Program-made: the position numbers and the translations under genes
Source: Morinoia aosen
Lineage: Eukaryota > Arthropoda > Malacostraca > Amphipoda > Talitridae
Assembly: GCA_030386875.1 (NCBI GenBank)
Contig: CM059562.1
Coordinates: 60,696,201 to 60,760,200 of the forward strand
Direction of reading: 5' to 3'
Length of the DNA: 64,000 bases
Shown: positions 23,293 through 33,795 of the stretch, one piece after another
Layout: the number at the start of each line of letters is the position of its first letter
Numbering within the stretch: the stretch's first letter is position 1
The notes under the pieces: generated by a model
Told to the model about the DNA's origin: nothing
Databases searched by the model: none
The model's input: the letters and a program-made list of their open reading frames with translations, nothing else

Positions 23293-23661
23293 TGCAAACC
23301 CACTTTCAAGTAAATTACAAATCCCGCATGATTAACCCAGAACTCTTATTGATGGTAGGGACACTTACAAACAAGCTCCGAAAGGACCAACAAAATAAAC
23401 AGGATCTACTCGTCACCATGAGCCCTGGGTGGAAGATGAGCGCAGCTACGATTCGAAACTCAGAGGATTTTGGGAATTCCATAGGAATGTTCCTCTCCCA
23501 AAAATGTCGGAGAATTATATCGTGTTACTCCAAATTCCTGAACTGAAATTAGAACCAGAAACTTTCCAACAGGAAAAATTTCTATCGCATATATTCATAA
23601 AAAGCTGAAGAGTAGTCTGAGTCGGAGCAAAATTGACCGACTCCCTAGCCCTGCTTACTAC

Positions 23662-24480
23662 AATAATTGAAGGAATTGGCGTCTCTGCTTCACAGCTTCA
23701 CTTGCTCAATCACTCTGACCAGGATTACCAAATGTAAGAGAGTATATCGCTCACTAAATTCATTTAGCCATAAGCCGAGAGTCAAATGGGATCCTTGCTA
23801 ACGAAATCAATTAATCAGATTACTTATGACGGGGCGCGGATGACATACTCCAGTCTTAACCTCATTTGATCAGGGCATCCGACGGCCTGCGCGTTGACCT
23901 ATCACATCATGCTGAATATCTCTGCACCATTTATGCACGAAATCAATACATTGAATTTTACAATCCGGATTAGAACAATTTTCTAGCCAAATTAAACATT
24001 TCAGAGACATAACTGTCCGTGTTTACTAGATCAACAAAAAAAAATATGTAATTATTCCAAACAACATAATACGAGTCAGAGTTAACACTTGCATATCTCC
24101 CTCTAAAATTTTACCCTCAGTTTCTGTTTGTGTCTCTTCATGCGGAATTGTACTTTGATTACCAACAAAATCTTGGCCACAGCACAAATTTCTTCACGGC
24201 TTCCGTAAACTAATTCGTGCCGTACATCAAAACGTCTACGGGAAATTAATTCTCGACATTTACAAGTCAAAAGTAACACGAAGCGCGTTCCTGATAAACA
24301 CAATCATCACGCCCCGGTTGTCTTTGAAAGTTCCGGTTGCTCATAGGCTGAGAGAGCTTCTTGCACTTCGAGAGTACTTTGCCATTTAGAGCTCAGCTTT
24401 GCATATTTTAACATCTGTATAAAAAATCTACAATTGAATGCAAACCATCACCGTACACGTACAACCAACGACTCCCCTAC
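23662..24480. other. Unassigned AT-rich stretch
   Basis: No gene, RNA or repeat was recognised between the hAT right end and the SINE fragment. Confidence 0.3.
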
Positions 24481-24700
24481 GCTACAGCGCTGTTCGTAGA
24501 AAGGATGTTTTATTCCAGTTAAGCATGATACATATCAATCATCTTGTACATTGTTTTTTCCAATGCCTTATAACTAACAACACGACGCAATGCCGGTTAC
24601 CCCCGGACAAGCCGGTACCCATTTCCGACTCCCGGGTAGAGTGGAAATTGTGACCGAGTTCTTCCTTTTCACAACGGGGAGAAACACAGGGTGGCACTAG
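24481..24700 (-). repeat. SINE family C, copy C1, head missing or diverged
   Basis: On the plus strand it shares with copy C2 (49010-49305) the blocks AAGCATGATACATATCA, CTTGTACATTG, AATGCCTTATAACTAAC, CCGGTACCCATTTC and GGGTAGAGTGG, in the same order and spacing. The tRNA-like head present in C2 is not recognisable here. The SINE reads on the minus strand. Confidence 0.7.
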
Positions 24701-24914
24701 AAAGCCTGATTTTCAAACCAATCTGCGACGTTTGCGCGCACTACTGCTTAATAAGTTATTCTTCCTGGATTTGAGTATCCTAGCTCAATTCTTAGCCAGG
24801 TCGACTTGAAGAACTTGTGATGCCAGCTGCAAGCTACGGAACTGTAAAAAGTTAAAAGAATTCAACCACCAAGGCGTATTTATACCCATAACTTGGATGG
24901 CTTCTGTAACTCTC

Positions 24915-27900
24915 TGCTTACGCGCGCGGTGGTGGGGGTCCCACATACCTACGCGCGCGGTGGTGGGGGTCCCACACACCTACGCGCGCGGTGGTGGGGG
25001 TCCCACACACCTACGCGCGCGGTGGTGGGGGTCCCACACACCTACGCGCGCGGTGGTGGGGGTCCCACACACCTACGCGCGCGGTGGTGGGGGTCCCACA
25101 CACCTACGCGCGCGGTGGTGGGGGTCCCACACACCTACGCGCGCGGTGGTGGGGGTCCCACACACCTACGCGCGCGGTGGTGGGGGGTCCCACACACCTA
25201 CGCGCGCGGTGGTGGGGGGTCCCACACACCTACGCGCGCGGTGGTGGGGGTCCCACACACCTACGCGCGCGGTGGTGGGGGTCCCACATACCTACGCGCG
25301 CGGTGGTGGGGGGTCCCACATACCTACGCGCGCGGTGGTGGGGGGTCCCACATACCTACGCGCGCGGTGGTGGGGGGTCCCACATACCTACGCGCGCGGT
25401 GGTGGGGGGTCCCACATACCTACGCGCGCGGTGGTGGGGGTCCCACACACCTACGCGCGCGGTGGTGGGGGTCCCACACACCTACGCGCGCGGTGGTGGG
25501 GGTCCCACACACCTACGCGCGCGGTGGTGGGGGTCCCACACACCTACGCGCGCGGTGGTGGGGGTCCCACACACCTACGCGCGCGGTGGTGGGGGTCCCA
25601 CACACCTACGCGCGCGGTGGTGGGGGTCCCACACACCTACGCGCGCGGTGGTGGGGGTCCCACATACCTACGCGCGCGGTGGTGGGGGTCCCACACACCT
25701 ACGCGCGCGGTGGTGGGGGTCCCACATACCTACGCGCGCGGTGGTGGGGGTCCCACACACCTACGCGCGCGGTGGTGGGGGTCCCACACACCTACGCGCG
25801 CGGTGGTGGGGGTCCCACAGACCTACGCGCGCGGTGGTGGGGGTCCCACACACCTACGCGCGCGGTGGTGGGGGTCCCACAGACCTACGCGCGCGGTGGT
25901 GGGGGGTCCCACAGACCTACGCGCGCGGTGGTGGGGGGGTCCCACATACCTACGCGCGCGGTGGTGGGGGTCCCACACACCTACGCGCGCGGTGGTGGGG
26001 GTCCCACATACCTACGCGCGCGGTGGTGGGGGTTCCACATACCTACGCGCGCGGTGGTGGGGGTCCCACATACCTACGCGCGCGGTGGTGGGGGTCCCAC
26101 ATACCTACGCGCGCGGTGGTGGGGGTCCCACACACCTACGCGCGCGGTGGTGGGGGTCCCACATACCTACGCGCGCGGTGGTGGGGGTCCCACATACCTA
26201 CGCGCGCGGTGGTGGGGGTCCCACACACCTACGCGCGCGGTGGTGGGGGTCCCACATACCTACGCGCGCGGTGGTGGGGGTCCCACATACCTACGCGCGC
26301 GGTGGTGGGGGGTCCCACATACCTACGCGCGCGGTGGTGGGGGTCCCACACACCTACGCGCGCGGTGGTGGGGGTCCCACACACCTACGCGCGCGGTGGT
26401 GGGGGTCCCACATACCTACGCGCGCGGTGGTGGGGGTCCCACAGACCTACGCGCGCGGTGGTGGGGGTCCCACAGACCTACGCGCGCGGTGGTGGGGGTC
26501 CCACACACCTACGCGCGCGGTGGTGGGGGTCCCACATACCTACGCGCGCGGTGGTGGGGGTCCCACATACCTACGCGCGCGGTGGTGGGGGGTCCCACAC
26601 ACCTACACGCGCGGTGGTGGGGGTCCCACACACCTACGCGCGCGGTGGTGGGGGTCCCACATACCTACGCGCGCGGTGGTGGGGGTCCCACACACCTACG
26701 CGCGCGGTGCTGGGGGTCCCACATACCTACGCGCGCGGTGGTGGGGGTCCCACACACCTACGCGCGCGGTGGTGGGGGTCCCACACACCTACGCGCGCGG
26801 TGGTGGGGGTCCCACACACCTACGCGCGCGGTGGTGGGGGGTCCCACACACCTACGCGCACGGTGGTGGGGGGTCCCACACACCTACGCGCGCGGTGGTG
26901 GGGGGTCCCACACACCTACGCGCGCGGTGGTGGGGGGTCCCACACACCTACGCGCGCGGTGGTGGGGGTCCCACACACCTACGCGCGCGGTGGTGGGGGT
27001 CCCACACACCTACGCGCGCGGTGGTGGGGGTCCCACACACCTACGCGCGCGGTGGTGGGGGTCCCACACACCTACGCGCGCGGTGGTGGGGGTCCCACAC
27101 ACCTACGCGCGCGGTGGTGGGGGTCCAACACACCTACGCGCGCGGTGGTGGGGGTCCAACACACCTACGCGCGCGGTGGTGGGGGTCCCACACACCTACG
27201 CGCGCGGTGGTGGGGGTCCCACACACCTACGCGCGCGGTGGTGGGGGTCCCACATACCTACGCGCGCGGTGGTGGGGGTCCCACACACCTACGCGCGCGG
27301 TGGTGGGGGTCCCACACACCTACGCGCGCGGTGGTGGGGGTCCCACACACCTACGCGCGCGGTGGTGGGGGTCCCACACACCTACGCGCGCGGTGGTGGG
27401 GGTCCCACACACCTACGCGCGCGGTGGTGGGGGGTCCCACACACCTACGCGCGCGGTGGTGGGGGGTCCCACACACCTACGCGCGCGGTGGTGGGGGTCC
27501 CACACACCTACGCGCGCGGTGGTGGGGGTCCCACATACCTACGCGCGCGGTGGTGGGGGTCCCACACACCTACGCGCGCGGTGGTGGGGGTCCCACACAC
27601 CTACGCGCGCGGTGGTGGGGGGTCCCACACACCTACGCGCGCGGTGGTGGGGGTCCCACACACCTACGCGCGCGGTGGTGGGGGGTCCCACACACCTACG
27701 CGCGCGGTGGTGGGGGTCCCACACACCTACGCGCGCGGTGGTGGGGGGTCCCACACACCTACGCGCGCGGTGGTGGGGGTCCCACACACCTACGCGCGCG
27801 GTGGTGGGGGGTCCCACACACCTACGCGCGCGGTGGTGGGGGGTCCCACACACCTACGCGCGCGGTGGTGGGGGTCCCACACACCTACGCGCGCGGTGGT

Positions 27901-28697
27901 GGGGATCCCACACACCTACGCGCGCGGTGGTGGGGGTCCCACACACCTACGCGCGCGGTGGTGGGGGGTCCCACACACCTACGCGCGCGGTGGTGGGGGG
28001 TCCCACATACCTACGCGTGCGGTGGTGGGGGTCCCACACACCTACGCGCGCGGTGGTGGGGGTCCCACACACCTACGCGCGCGGTGGTGGGGGTCCCACA
28101 TACCTACGCGCGCGGTGGTGGGGGTCCCACATACCTACGCGCGCGGTGGTGGGGGTCCCACATCATACCTACGCGCGCGGTGGTGGGGGGTCCCACATAC
28201 CTACGCGCGCGGTGGTGGGGGTCCCACACACCTACGCGCGCGGTGGTGGGGGGGGGGTCCCACACACCTACGCGCGCGGTGGTGGGGGGGGGGTCCCACA
28301 CACCTACGCGCGCGGTGGTGGGGGGTCCCACATACCTACGCGCGCGGTGGTGGGGGTCCCACACACCTACGCGCGCGGTGGTGGGGGTCCCACACACCTA
28401 CGCGCGCGGTGGTGGGGGGTCCCACATACCTACGCGCGCGGTGGTGGGGGGTCCCACATACCTACGCACGCGGTGGTGGGGGTCCCACACACCTACGCGC
28501 GCGGTGGTGGGGGGTCCCACATACCTACGCGCGCGGTGGTGGGGGTCCCACATACCTACGCGCGCGGTGGTGGGGGTCCCACATACCTACGCGCGCGGTG
28601 GTGGGGGTCCCACATACCTACGCGCGCGGTGGTGGGGGTCCCACATACCTACGCGCGCGGTGGTGGGGGTCCCACATACCTACGCGCGCGGTGGTGG
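24915..28697. repeat. Large 31-bp minisatellite array (~120 units)
   Basis: About 3.8 kb of near-identical 31-bp units. Each holds a CGCGCGCGG run, a GGTGGTGGGGG run and a CCCACACACC run; the last also occurs as CACATA or CACAGA. Most length variation is in the G run (usually 5, often 6, rarely 10), plus a three-base insertion near 28163. The unit contains no stop codon and 31 is one more than a multiple of three, so all three forward frames stay open for about 1,260-1,310 codons and give permutations of one 31-residue repeat. I read these as repeat artefacts. Alternating C and G, runs of G, and a GTGGG/CCCAC hairpin in every unit suggest non-B DNA potential. Confidence 0.97.
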
Positions 28698-28700
28698 GGT

Positions 28701-29245
28701 CGGTTCGAGGATTGATATCGATTTTAATGTGCTCACGGAAATTAAAACTTTGCTTCCCACGAATCGCTAAAGGAGCATATTTAAACACGTTTGACATGAA
28801 TGCCATTTTGGGCGCTGATGCGTAATTTTCGTGTTATTTACTTTGAAGTTAGAGGGACGTCGTATATAAAAGTACAGGAACAGACACGTTTATATGCCGT
28901 AATACGGTATTGACGTAAAGATCGGTGATGTTAGGTTAGGTAACGTTAGTTTAGTTAAATATACTAACCTAAATATGTCTAAAGTAGCTTACCTTATCTT
29001 ACCCAAACCGATTCTTTTCCGCCAAAAAAAGGGAGCGTGTTCCGACAATGCGGCGACTACGCAACCGACTGTATAATGTTATTCCTACCTGAACGTAATT
29101 ATTGTTCTATCTCGAAAACTACTCATTAGCGAGCAAAATGTCATTTATGTGTAACGTTTTAAATCTGTTTTTCTACCGATTCTTGGAACCCAAATTTTCA
29201 ATTTCCGTGAGAGCATTAAAATCAATATCGACCTGCTCGAGCTCC
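28701..29245. repeat. Large imperfect palindrome (foldback), ~545 bp
   Basis: The left arm from 28701 (GATATCGATTTTAATGTGCT, CACGGAAATT, GACATGAATGCCATTTTG) is mirrored by the right arm up to 29245. Read in reverse complement, that arm gives GATATTGATTTTAATGCTCT, CACGGAAATT and ACATAAATGACATTTTGC. Pairing continues inward through GGTTAGGTAA against TTACCTTATC to a centre near 28970. Its left tip touches the last minisatellite unit. It is probably a foldback-type or MITE-like DNA element, but no target-site duplication is visible because the left flank is the array. Confidence 0.75.
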
Positions 29246-29879
29246 AGCAACAGTTTCGTAGCCAATTCTAGCTCTGGAAACACTCATGAACGCCATTCAC
29301 CTCTCCACCTTCTTGAAGGATGATTGCAAGAACAATTTAAAAAATTGCACATTTCATCGCAGTTAGAGATCAGTGTAGAAGTAATGCTCGCTCGAGTAAC
29401 ACAGGCAACAAATACCGAAAATGACTGCAGGAAATACACCTCATCTAACTGGAGCCACGTGGTTTTTTAGTCACGAACAAGCTCAGAAAAAAAGACTTGT
29501 TTTTGCCAGGATCATTTAGTTTCTTTTGAAATTTATTTATCGGAACACTTGTAACAAATTAGAGGCAACAACGAGATTACTTGGGTACATTCTTCGAAAT
29601 GTGAGAAACGCGCTGCATTATAATTATGACCTAACTACCTGCTTGGATACGAACACCTGCTGCTTTACAGAAGCAGACGTAATCAGGCCAAACCACACGC
29701 TAGTCATGTCGACTAGACGTCAAGCACGTGAGAGAATGTTTGGGAGGAGGACTGATAAACAATAAAGTAATATAAAGCCCAAAATTAGTGGTTTTCGTAC
29801 TCATTCAACATCAACCATGGATATTCGCATATCGTTCGCAATCTTTTTACCCGTAGTGTAGCGGAAAATACAGCCGCAA
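29246..29879. other. Unassigned stretch
   Basis: Nothing I can name lies between the two palindromic regions. A 79-codon plus-strand frame at 29526-29765 has no recognisable motif. Confidence 0.3.
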
Positions 29880-30985
29880 TTTTGGTAAATCAGTAGGATA
29901 TGTCCGTTTTTGATTTCGTAAATTTCAATGCCTAAACATAGTTGATTTAATCGAAATAAACAAGTTTTTTTTCTATGCACTTTCCGTCTCAAATGAGTAT
30001 TTTATTAGTTATAGCGGTAAATGACTTACCGTAACTCCAGTGTTTGAAGCGGCAAGTCATTCAAGGAGCACTTCGGACAGCAACACTGCAATGCGCACTC
30101 GCTTCCAGCGCGATCGTCATCAAAGACGAAACCAAACCTACCGCTATACCTCGTTAAATACTCATTTGACGAAAAAAGTGTATAGAAGACAAGTAGTTTA
30201 TTTCGATTTTAGGTAAATGTGTTGCGTTGGGTCAGTAATCGATTTTCCACTTTTCGGTGTCTAATCGTAGTTAATTAGATCGAAATAAACAAGTTTTCTT
30301 CTATGCACTTTCCGTCTCAAATGAATATTTTACAAGTTATAGCGGTAAATTACTGACCGCAACTCCAGTGTTTGAAGCGGGAACTAATTCAAACAGCACG
30401 TCGGACGGCAACACTGCAATGCCGTCTCGCTTCTAGTTCGATCGTCATCAAAGACGAAACCAAACCTACTGCTATACCTCGTTAAATACTCATTTGACGA
30501 AAAAAGTGTATGGAAGAAAAGTTGTTTATTTCGATGTTATTACCATGATTCAAGCAACAAAAATTTGAAAATCGATGAGTAGCTGTTTATTCGAGCGCAT
30601 TCGTCATCAAAGACGAAACTAAACTTACCGCCATAACTCGTTAAATACTCATTTACGACGGAAAGTGCATATAAGAAAACTTGTTTATTTCGATCTAATT
30701 AACTACGTTTAGGCACTGAAAACTCAAAAATCGATTACTGACCAACGCTACACATTTACCCGATTTTATTACCATGATTCAAGCAACAAAAATTCGAAAA
30801 TCAATGAGTAGCTGTTTATTTGAGCGCATTCGTCATCAAAGACGAAACTAAACCTATCGCTATAATTCGTAAAATAATCATTAACGACGGAAAGTGCATA
30901 GAAGAAAACTTGTTTATTTCGATCTTATTTACTGTTTAGGTTTCGAAAAGTGGATAATCGATTCCCGAACAATCCTCAACATTTA
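29880..30985. repeat. Array of nested palindromic repeat units
   Basis: ATCGAAATAAACAAGTTTT, CTATGCACTTTCCGTC, AAATGAGTATTTTA and TATAGCGGTAAAT recur in this order at about 29949-30030 and 30278-30355, and as reverse complements at about 30135-30215, 30455-30535, 30610-30700 and 30850-30935. Between paired arms sits a shared core (CAACACTGCAATG, CGTCATCAAAGACGAAAC). An outer pair (GCGTTGGGTCAGTAATCGAT at 30220 and its mirror near 30735) nests around them. The segment starting TTACCATGATTCAAGCAACA occurs twice, ~229 bp apart, so part of the array is also tandem. No coding capacity is seen. Confidence 0.8.
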
Positions 30986-31728
30986 CCCATTTTTTTACCT
31001 GGGCGTACAAAATATATTCCATGGAGTGCCGCCAAAAAACGTTCAGCATGCAGCTACGGTAAATTTGGTGCCGCTGTGCAACGCATAGCAAAACTACGAT
31101 AAGATTCATGCAGCTGTAATGTTTCAATAACATGCGACTAGGACACCTTAATTAATGGCTTGCATTGAATAGAAGTGCAGGCACCTCACCTGATCAGCTG
31201 ACGGAAGGCACTCCTGGCAGAGCAGGTCTGCCACAGCGACAAGTTTTGTTGGCCTCAGCTTTGGAGCCGACACTTCAGAACTGATCCTCCTGCACTTAAG
31301 CTCTAAAATCCTCCCTCTGCAGGCACTTAATTATTTTCCGGTGCATTTACATGTCTGATGAATTTGGAAAAATTTTGTGATACACCTGGCTTACAGTATG
31401 GCACTCGATGGTGCCTGCACAGACTCGCCTCGCGTGTGTCTTAAAAAAATAACTGAAAATGTTATTTTTCATTAGTTTTTGCTTCTGTAAAATTTCTTAA
31501 AATAAGTCATGTATCGGTTCGTACGTAAATTTCCTATATCAGCACTTCAAAACACGGATTAGTTGTAGCACTATATTTATTCTTCGAGGATGAGCAGAAA
31601 TGAACGAAAGCAGTGCTTTCGCAATGCAGGCCCGCTCTCGGGCACTCAGCGATGAGACGAGGGGAGAGTGTCGCACACCCTAACCCAGCCACAGACAAGT
31701 GCACACTGCAGCTCTGATACAACCGCCC
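30986..31728. other. Unassigned, partly GC-richer
   Basis: A GC-richer stretch (about 31160-31330) holds GTGCAGGCACC and, 240 bp on, its mirror GGTGCCTGCAC, a weak inverted repeat. No gene was recognised. Confidence 0.3.
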
Positions 31729-33795
31729 GCGGCCCCAGGGTTTCCACGCAAGGCGACTCCAATTACCCTAGCTGAAGGTGTTGATTACCCCAGATTACCC
31801 TAAAACATCTAATCCTTACCAATGATCTATTAATTAACTGAAAGGTAAATGGACTGGTTTCCAGAGCTCTGTCAGTATAAATAAGTCCTGTGTTACATAC
31901 TACATGAGCGTCAGGAGGGAAATCCAGTTTTTTGACGTTAGAATGCTGGTTTGATATCCAGACGATATCACGTACAAGATGTTTGCCAAAAACCTGTCGA
32001 ATTAATTTTGATGCCCGCTGTTTTCCAAGGCGCACTTTTTTCTGCGACTCCTGATCTGGGAACATTGTTTTCATCAAACTAAAAGAGGCTCACACAATGA
32101 GATAGGTGGTGCTTAGCTAAAAATGCACAAACTTGCAGTTCCACTTTACGAACACGATTTTCTAGAGGATCATTGGATAGCACATATCTGGCAATTGATG
32201 GTTTTTTTTGCCACCGTGGATCGTTGTTTGTGTCGCTGAGAGCATGTGACGCCTGATCTTCGATTTCCCACAAGTAATATAGATTCGACAAACCTTGCAA
32301 TATTCCACAACCTTTTGCTCTGTTGATTTTGAGAACTTGGCTAGCCATCCCTCAAACCCAGGTTCCGACGTCAACGAATCTTTAAATTTCTGCTGGTTGT
32401 TTCTAGCTTTCAAGTGGAGCTTTCCTTTTTTCGAGGTGGTGTCGTTGGCTCTTCCTCACTCGGTGCGCAAGCATCTGCTATGCTGCAAGAAATGCAATAA
32501 TATGCGTACTTATCCCTACTACAATTATTTATTTTTTATTTAATTTTCCATCCATTCACGCACTTCAGTTATTCTTTCCACATACTCAATCTAACCTAAC
32601 ACGATCCACTCTCTGCGATGACTTTCTGGCTTCCCTCACACATGACCTTCGTCACATCTTTTCATTACGGATTTCATCCAACCTTGTTACACCACATATG
32701 CTTCTCAGAGACTTCGTTGCAATCACATTCACTTACCAACTCATAAAAGTTGATCGTAAAGTTATCAAATTTCTTCATTTCCTGAAGAGCGGGTGAGGAA
32801 ATTCAGAGGTTTTTGGAAAAAACTACCTTGCCTTTATTAATATGCATAAACTTTCCTCAACACTCAGTTGTAGAACCCCAAGTGCTTCAATTTTGGTTGA
32901 CGGAATTTTAGGCATGATCGCAGTTATATCAAATTCTACGTCCGTGCTACTGCGCCTAAGAAGGACAGTGAGAATACAAACATATATTGCAAGTTTTGAG
33001 TCGATAACTGTTCTCTTTTGTTTATATGAATTTTTGTAACTAATTTTATAGCTTCTTCCTTTCGCTTTTAGCACCTTTTGGAACTCGAAGTGTCAAAGAA
33101 CCCTGTCTAAATTTTTTGTTTGCATCGCTACAATAACATGCTTCTTTGGCGTGCAACATGACTAAGAAATAAGACGCCTTCCATCTAATTAGCTTGCAAA
33201 ATACCGGCGCTGTGAGGTAACACAGGTGTTAATTCAATGATCATCACAAGCATGAACCTATTAATTATTTCTACGATGAAATATATTAGCTGTGGAATTT
33301 AACAATACAACAAACATACCTGTCAATATTCTGTTGAAGCTTAAAACCACTAGCGCAATCAGAACAGGACAGTGACTTTCGTCAACTGGCTGTTGCTGAC
33401 ACCGATCAAGTTTTTATTCGCAAAATGCAACTCAGAATCATTTGTCGAAACGAAGTGGATATGAGATATTATGGCTTCGTATCTTGACGCCGTCTTTCAA
33501 GAGCGATATCTGATGACATTCAAATATGAGACACTATTCACAGCAGCAGTGCAGTTTTGTGAACACTAAATTCTGACCCGTTTCATTACATTTCGTTCAA
33601 GTGATAACCAGTAGGGTGCTTGCATATTGGCGTTTAATTTTCTATTTTTCGTAGATTAGACGGTCACTTCCTTCACGGAGCTCTGATTACCCTAGATTTG
33701 CCCATATTTTGCATTACCCTAAACATTACCCTAGGGTACCCCTGATTACCCTAAACTGGGGTAATTACCCTGCTCGTGGAAACACTGCGCGGCCC
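31729..33795 (-). mobile_element. hAT DNA transposon with perfect 8-bp target-site duplication
   Basis: The element body is 31737-33787 (2,051 bp). It is bounded by inverted ends CAGGGTTTCCACGCA (left) and CAGTGTTTCCACGAG (right, reverse complement), with an exact 8-bp duplication CGCGGCCC at 31729-31736 and 33788-33795. CAGNG ends and 8-bp duplications are the hAT signature. Several ATTACCCTA copies, all in the same orientation, cluster just inside both ends (31762, 31784, 31794; 33685, 33713, 33725, 33744), like the subterminal transposase-binding repeats of other hAT elements. Only the N-terminal part of a transposase remains, so it is a deletion derivative, probably mobilised in trans. 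Confidence 0.93.
31763..32440 (-). pseudogene. hAT transposase N-terminal fragment (BED-type zinc finger)
   Basis: Minus-strand homology to the hAT transposase N-terminus is spread over three frames. From 32413 down it reads a BED-like finger: FKDSLTSEPGFEGWLAKF, then YCKVC with the CxxC pair, then KIRRHMLSATQ with the following His. From about 32160 a second frame gives KVELQVCAFLAKHHLSHC, a block that follows the finger in this transposase group. From 32077 a third frame gives MKTMFPDQESQKKVRLGKQ, the next conserved block. The DDE catalytic and dimerisation regions are absent; the reading stops near the left terminus. At least two frameshifts separate the parts, so no active protein is made. 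Confidence 0.75.

Larger units (their letters stand above)
19285..23661. mobile_element. hAT-type DNA transposon remnant, split by a LINE
   Basis: The element body runs 19293-23653. Its ends are inverted: left CAGGGCATGGAGAGTCG, right (reverse complement) CAGGGCTAGGGAGTCGG, beginning with the CAGGG typical of hAT ends. Eight-bp flanks GTTACCAC (19285-19292) and CTTACTAC (23654-23661) match at 6 of 8 positions, consistent with an old 8-bp hAT duplication. Internal GGAGTCGGAGC and CTCCGACTC motifs repeat near both ends. No transposase is readable. The LINE at 20176-22477 accounts for about half of the length, leaving ~2.1 kb of original element. Confidence 0.6.

Noticed and set aside
24915-28697. 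CRISPR-like array
   Set aside because: Units are contiguous 31-mers without unique spacers, and the sequence is eukaryotic in character.
24893-28825. Three forward frames of about 1,260-1,310 codons
   Set aside because: They are the same 31-bp tandem unit read in three phases. All three stay open together, which no real gene needs; the unit length explains it fully.
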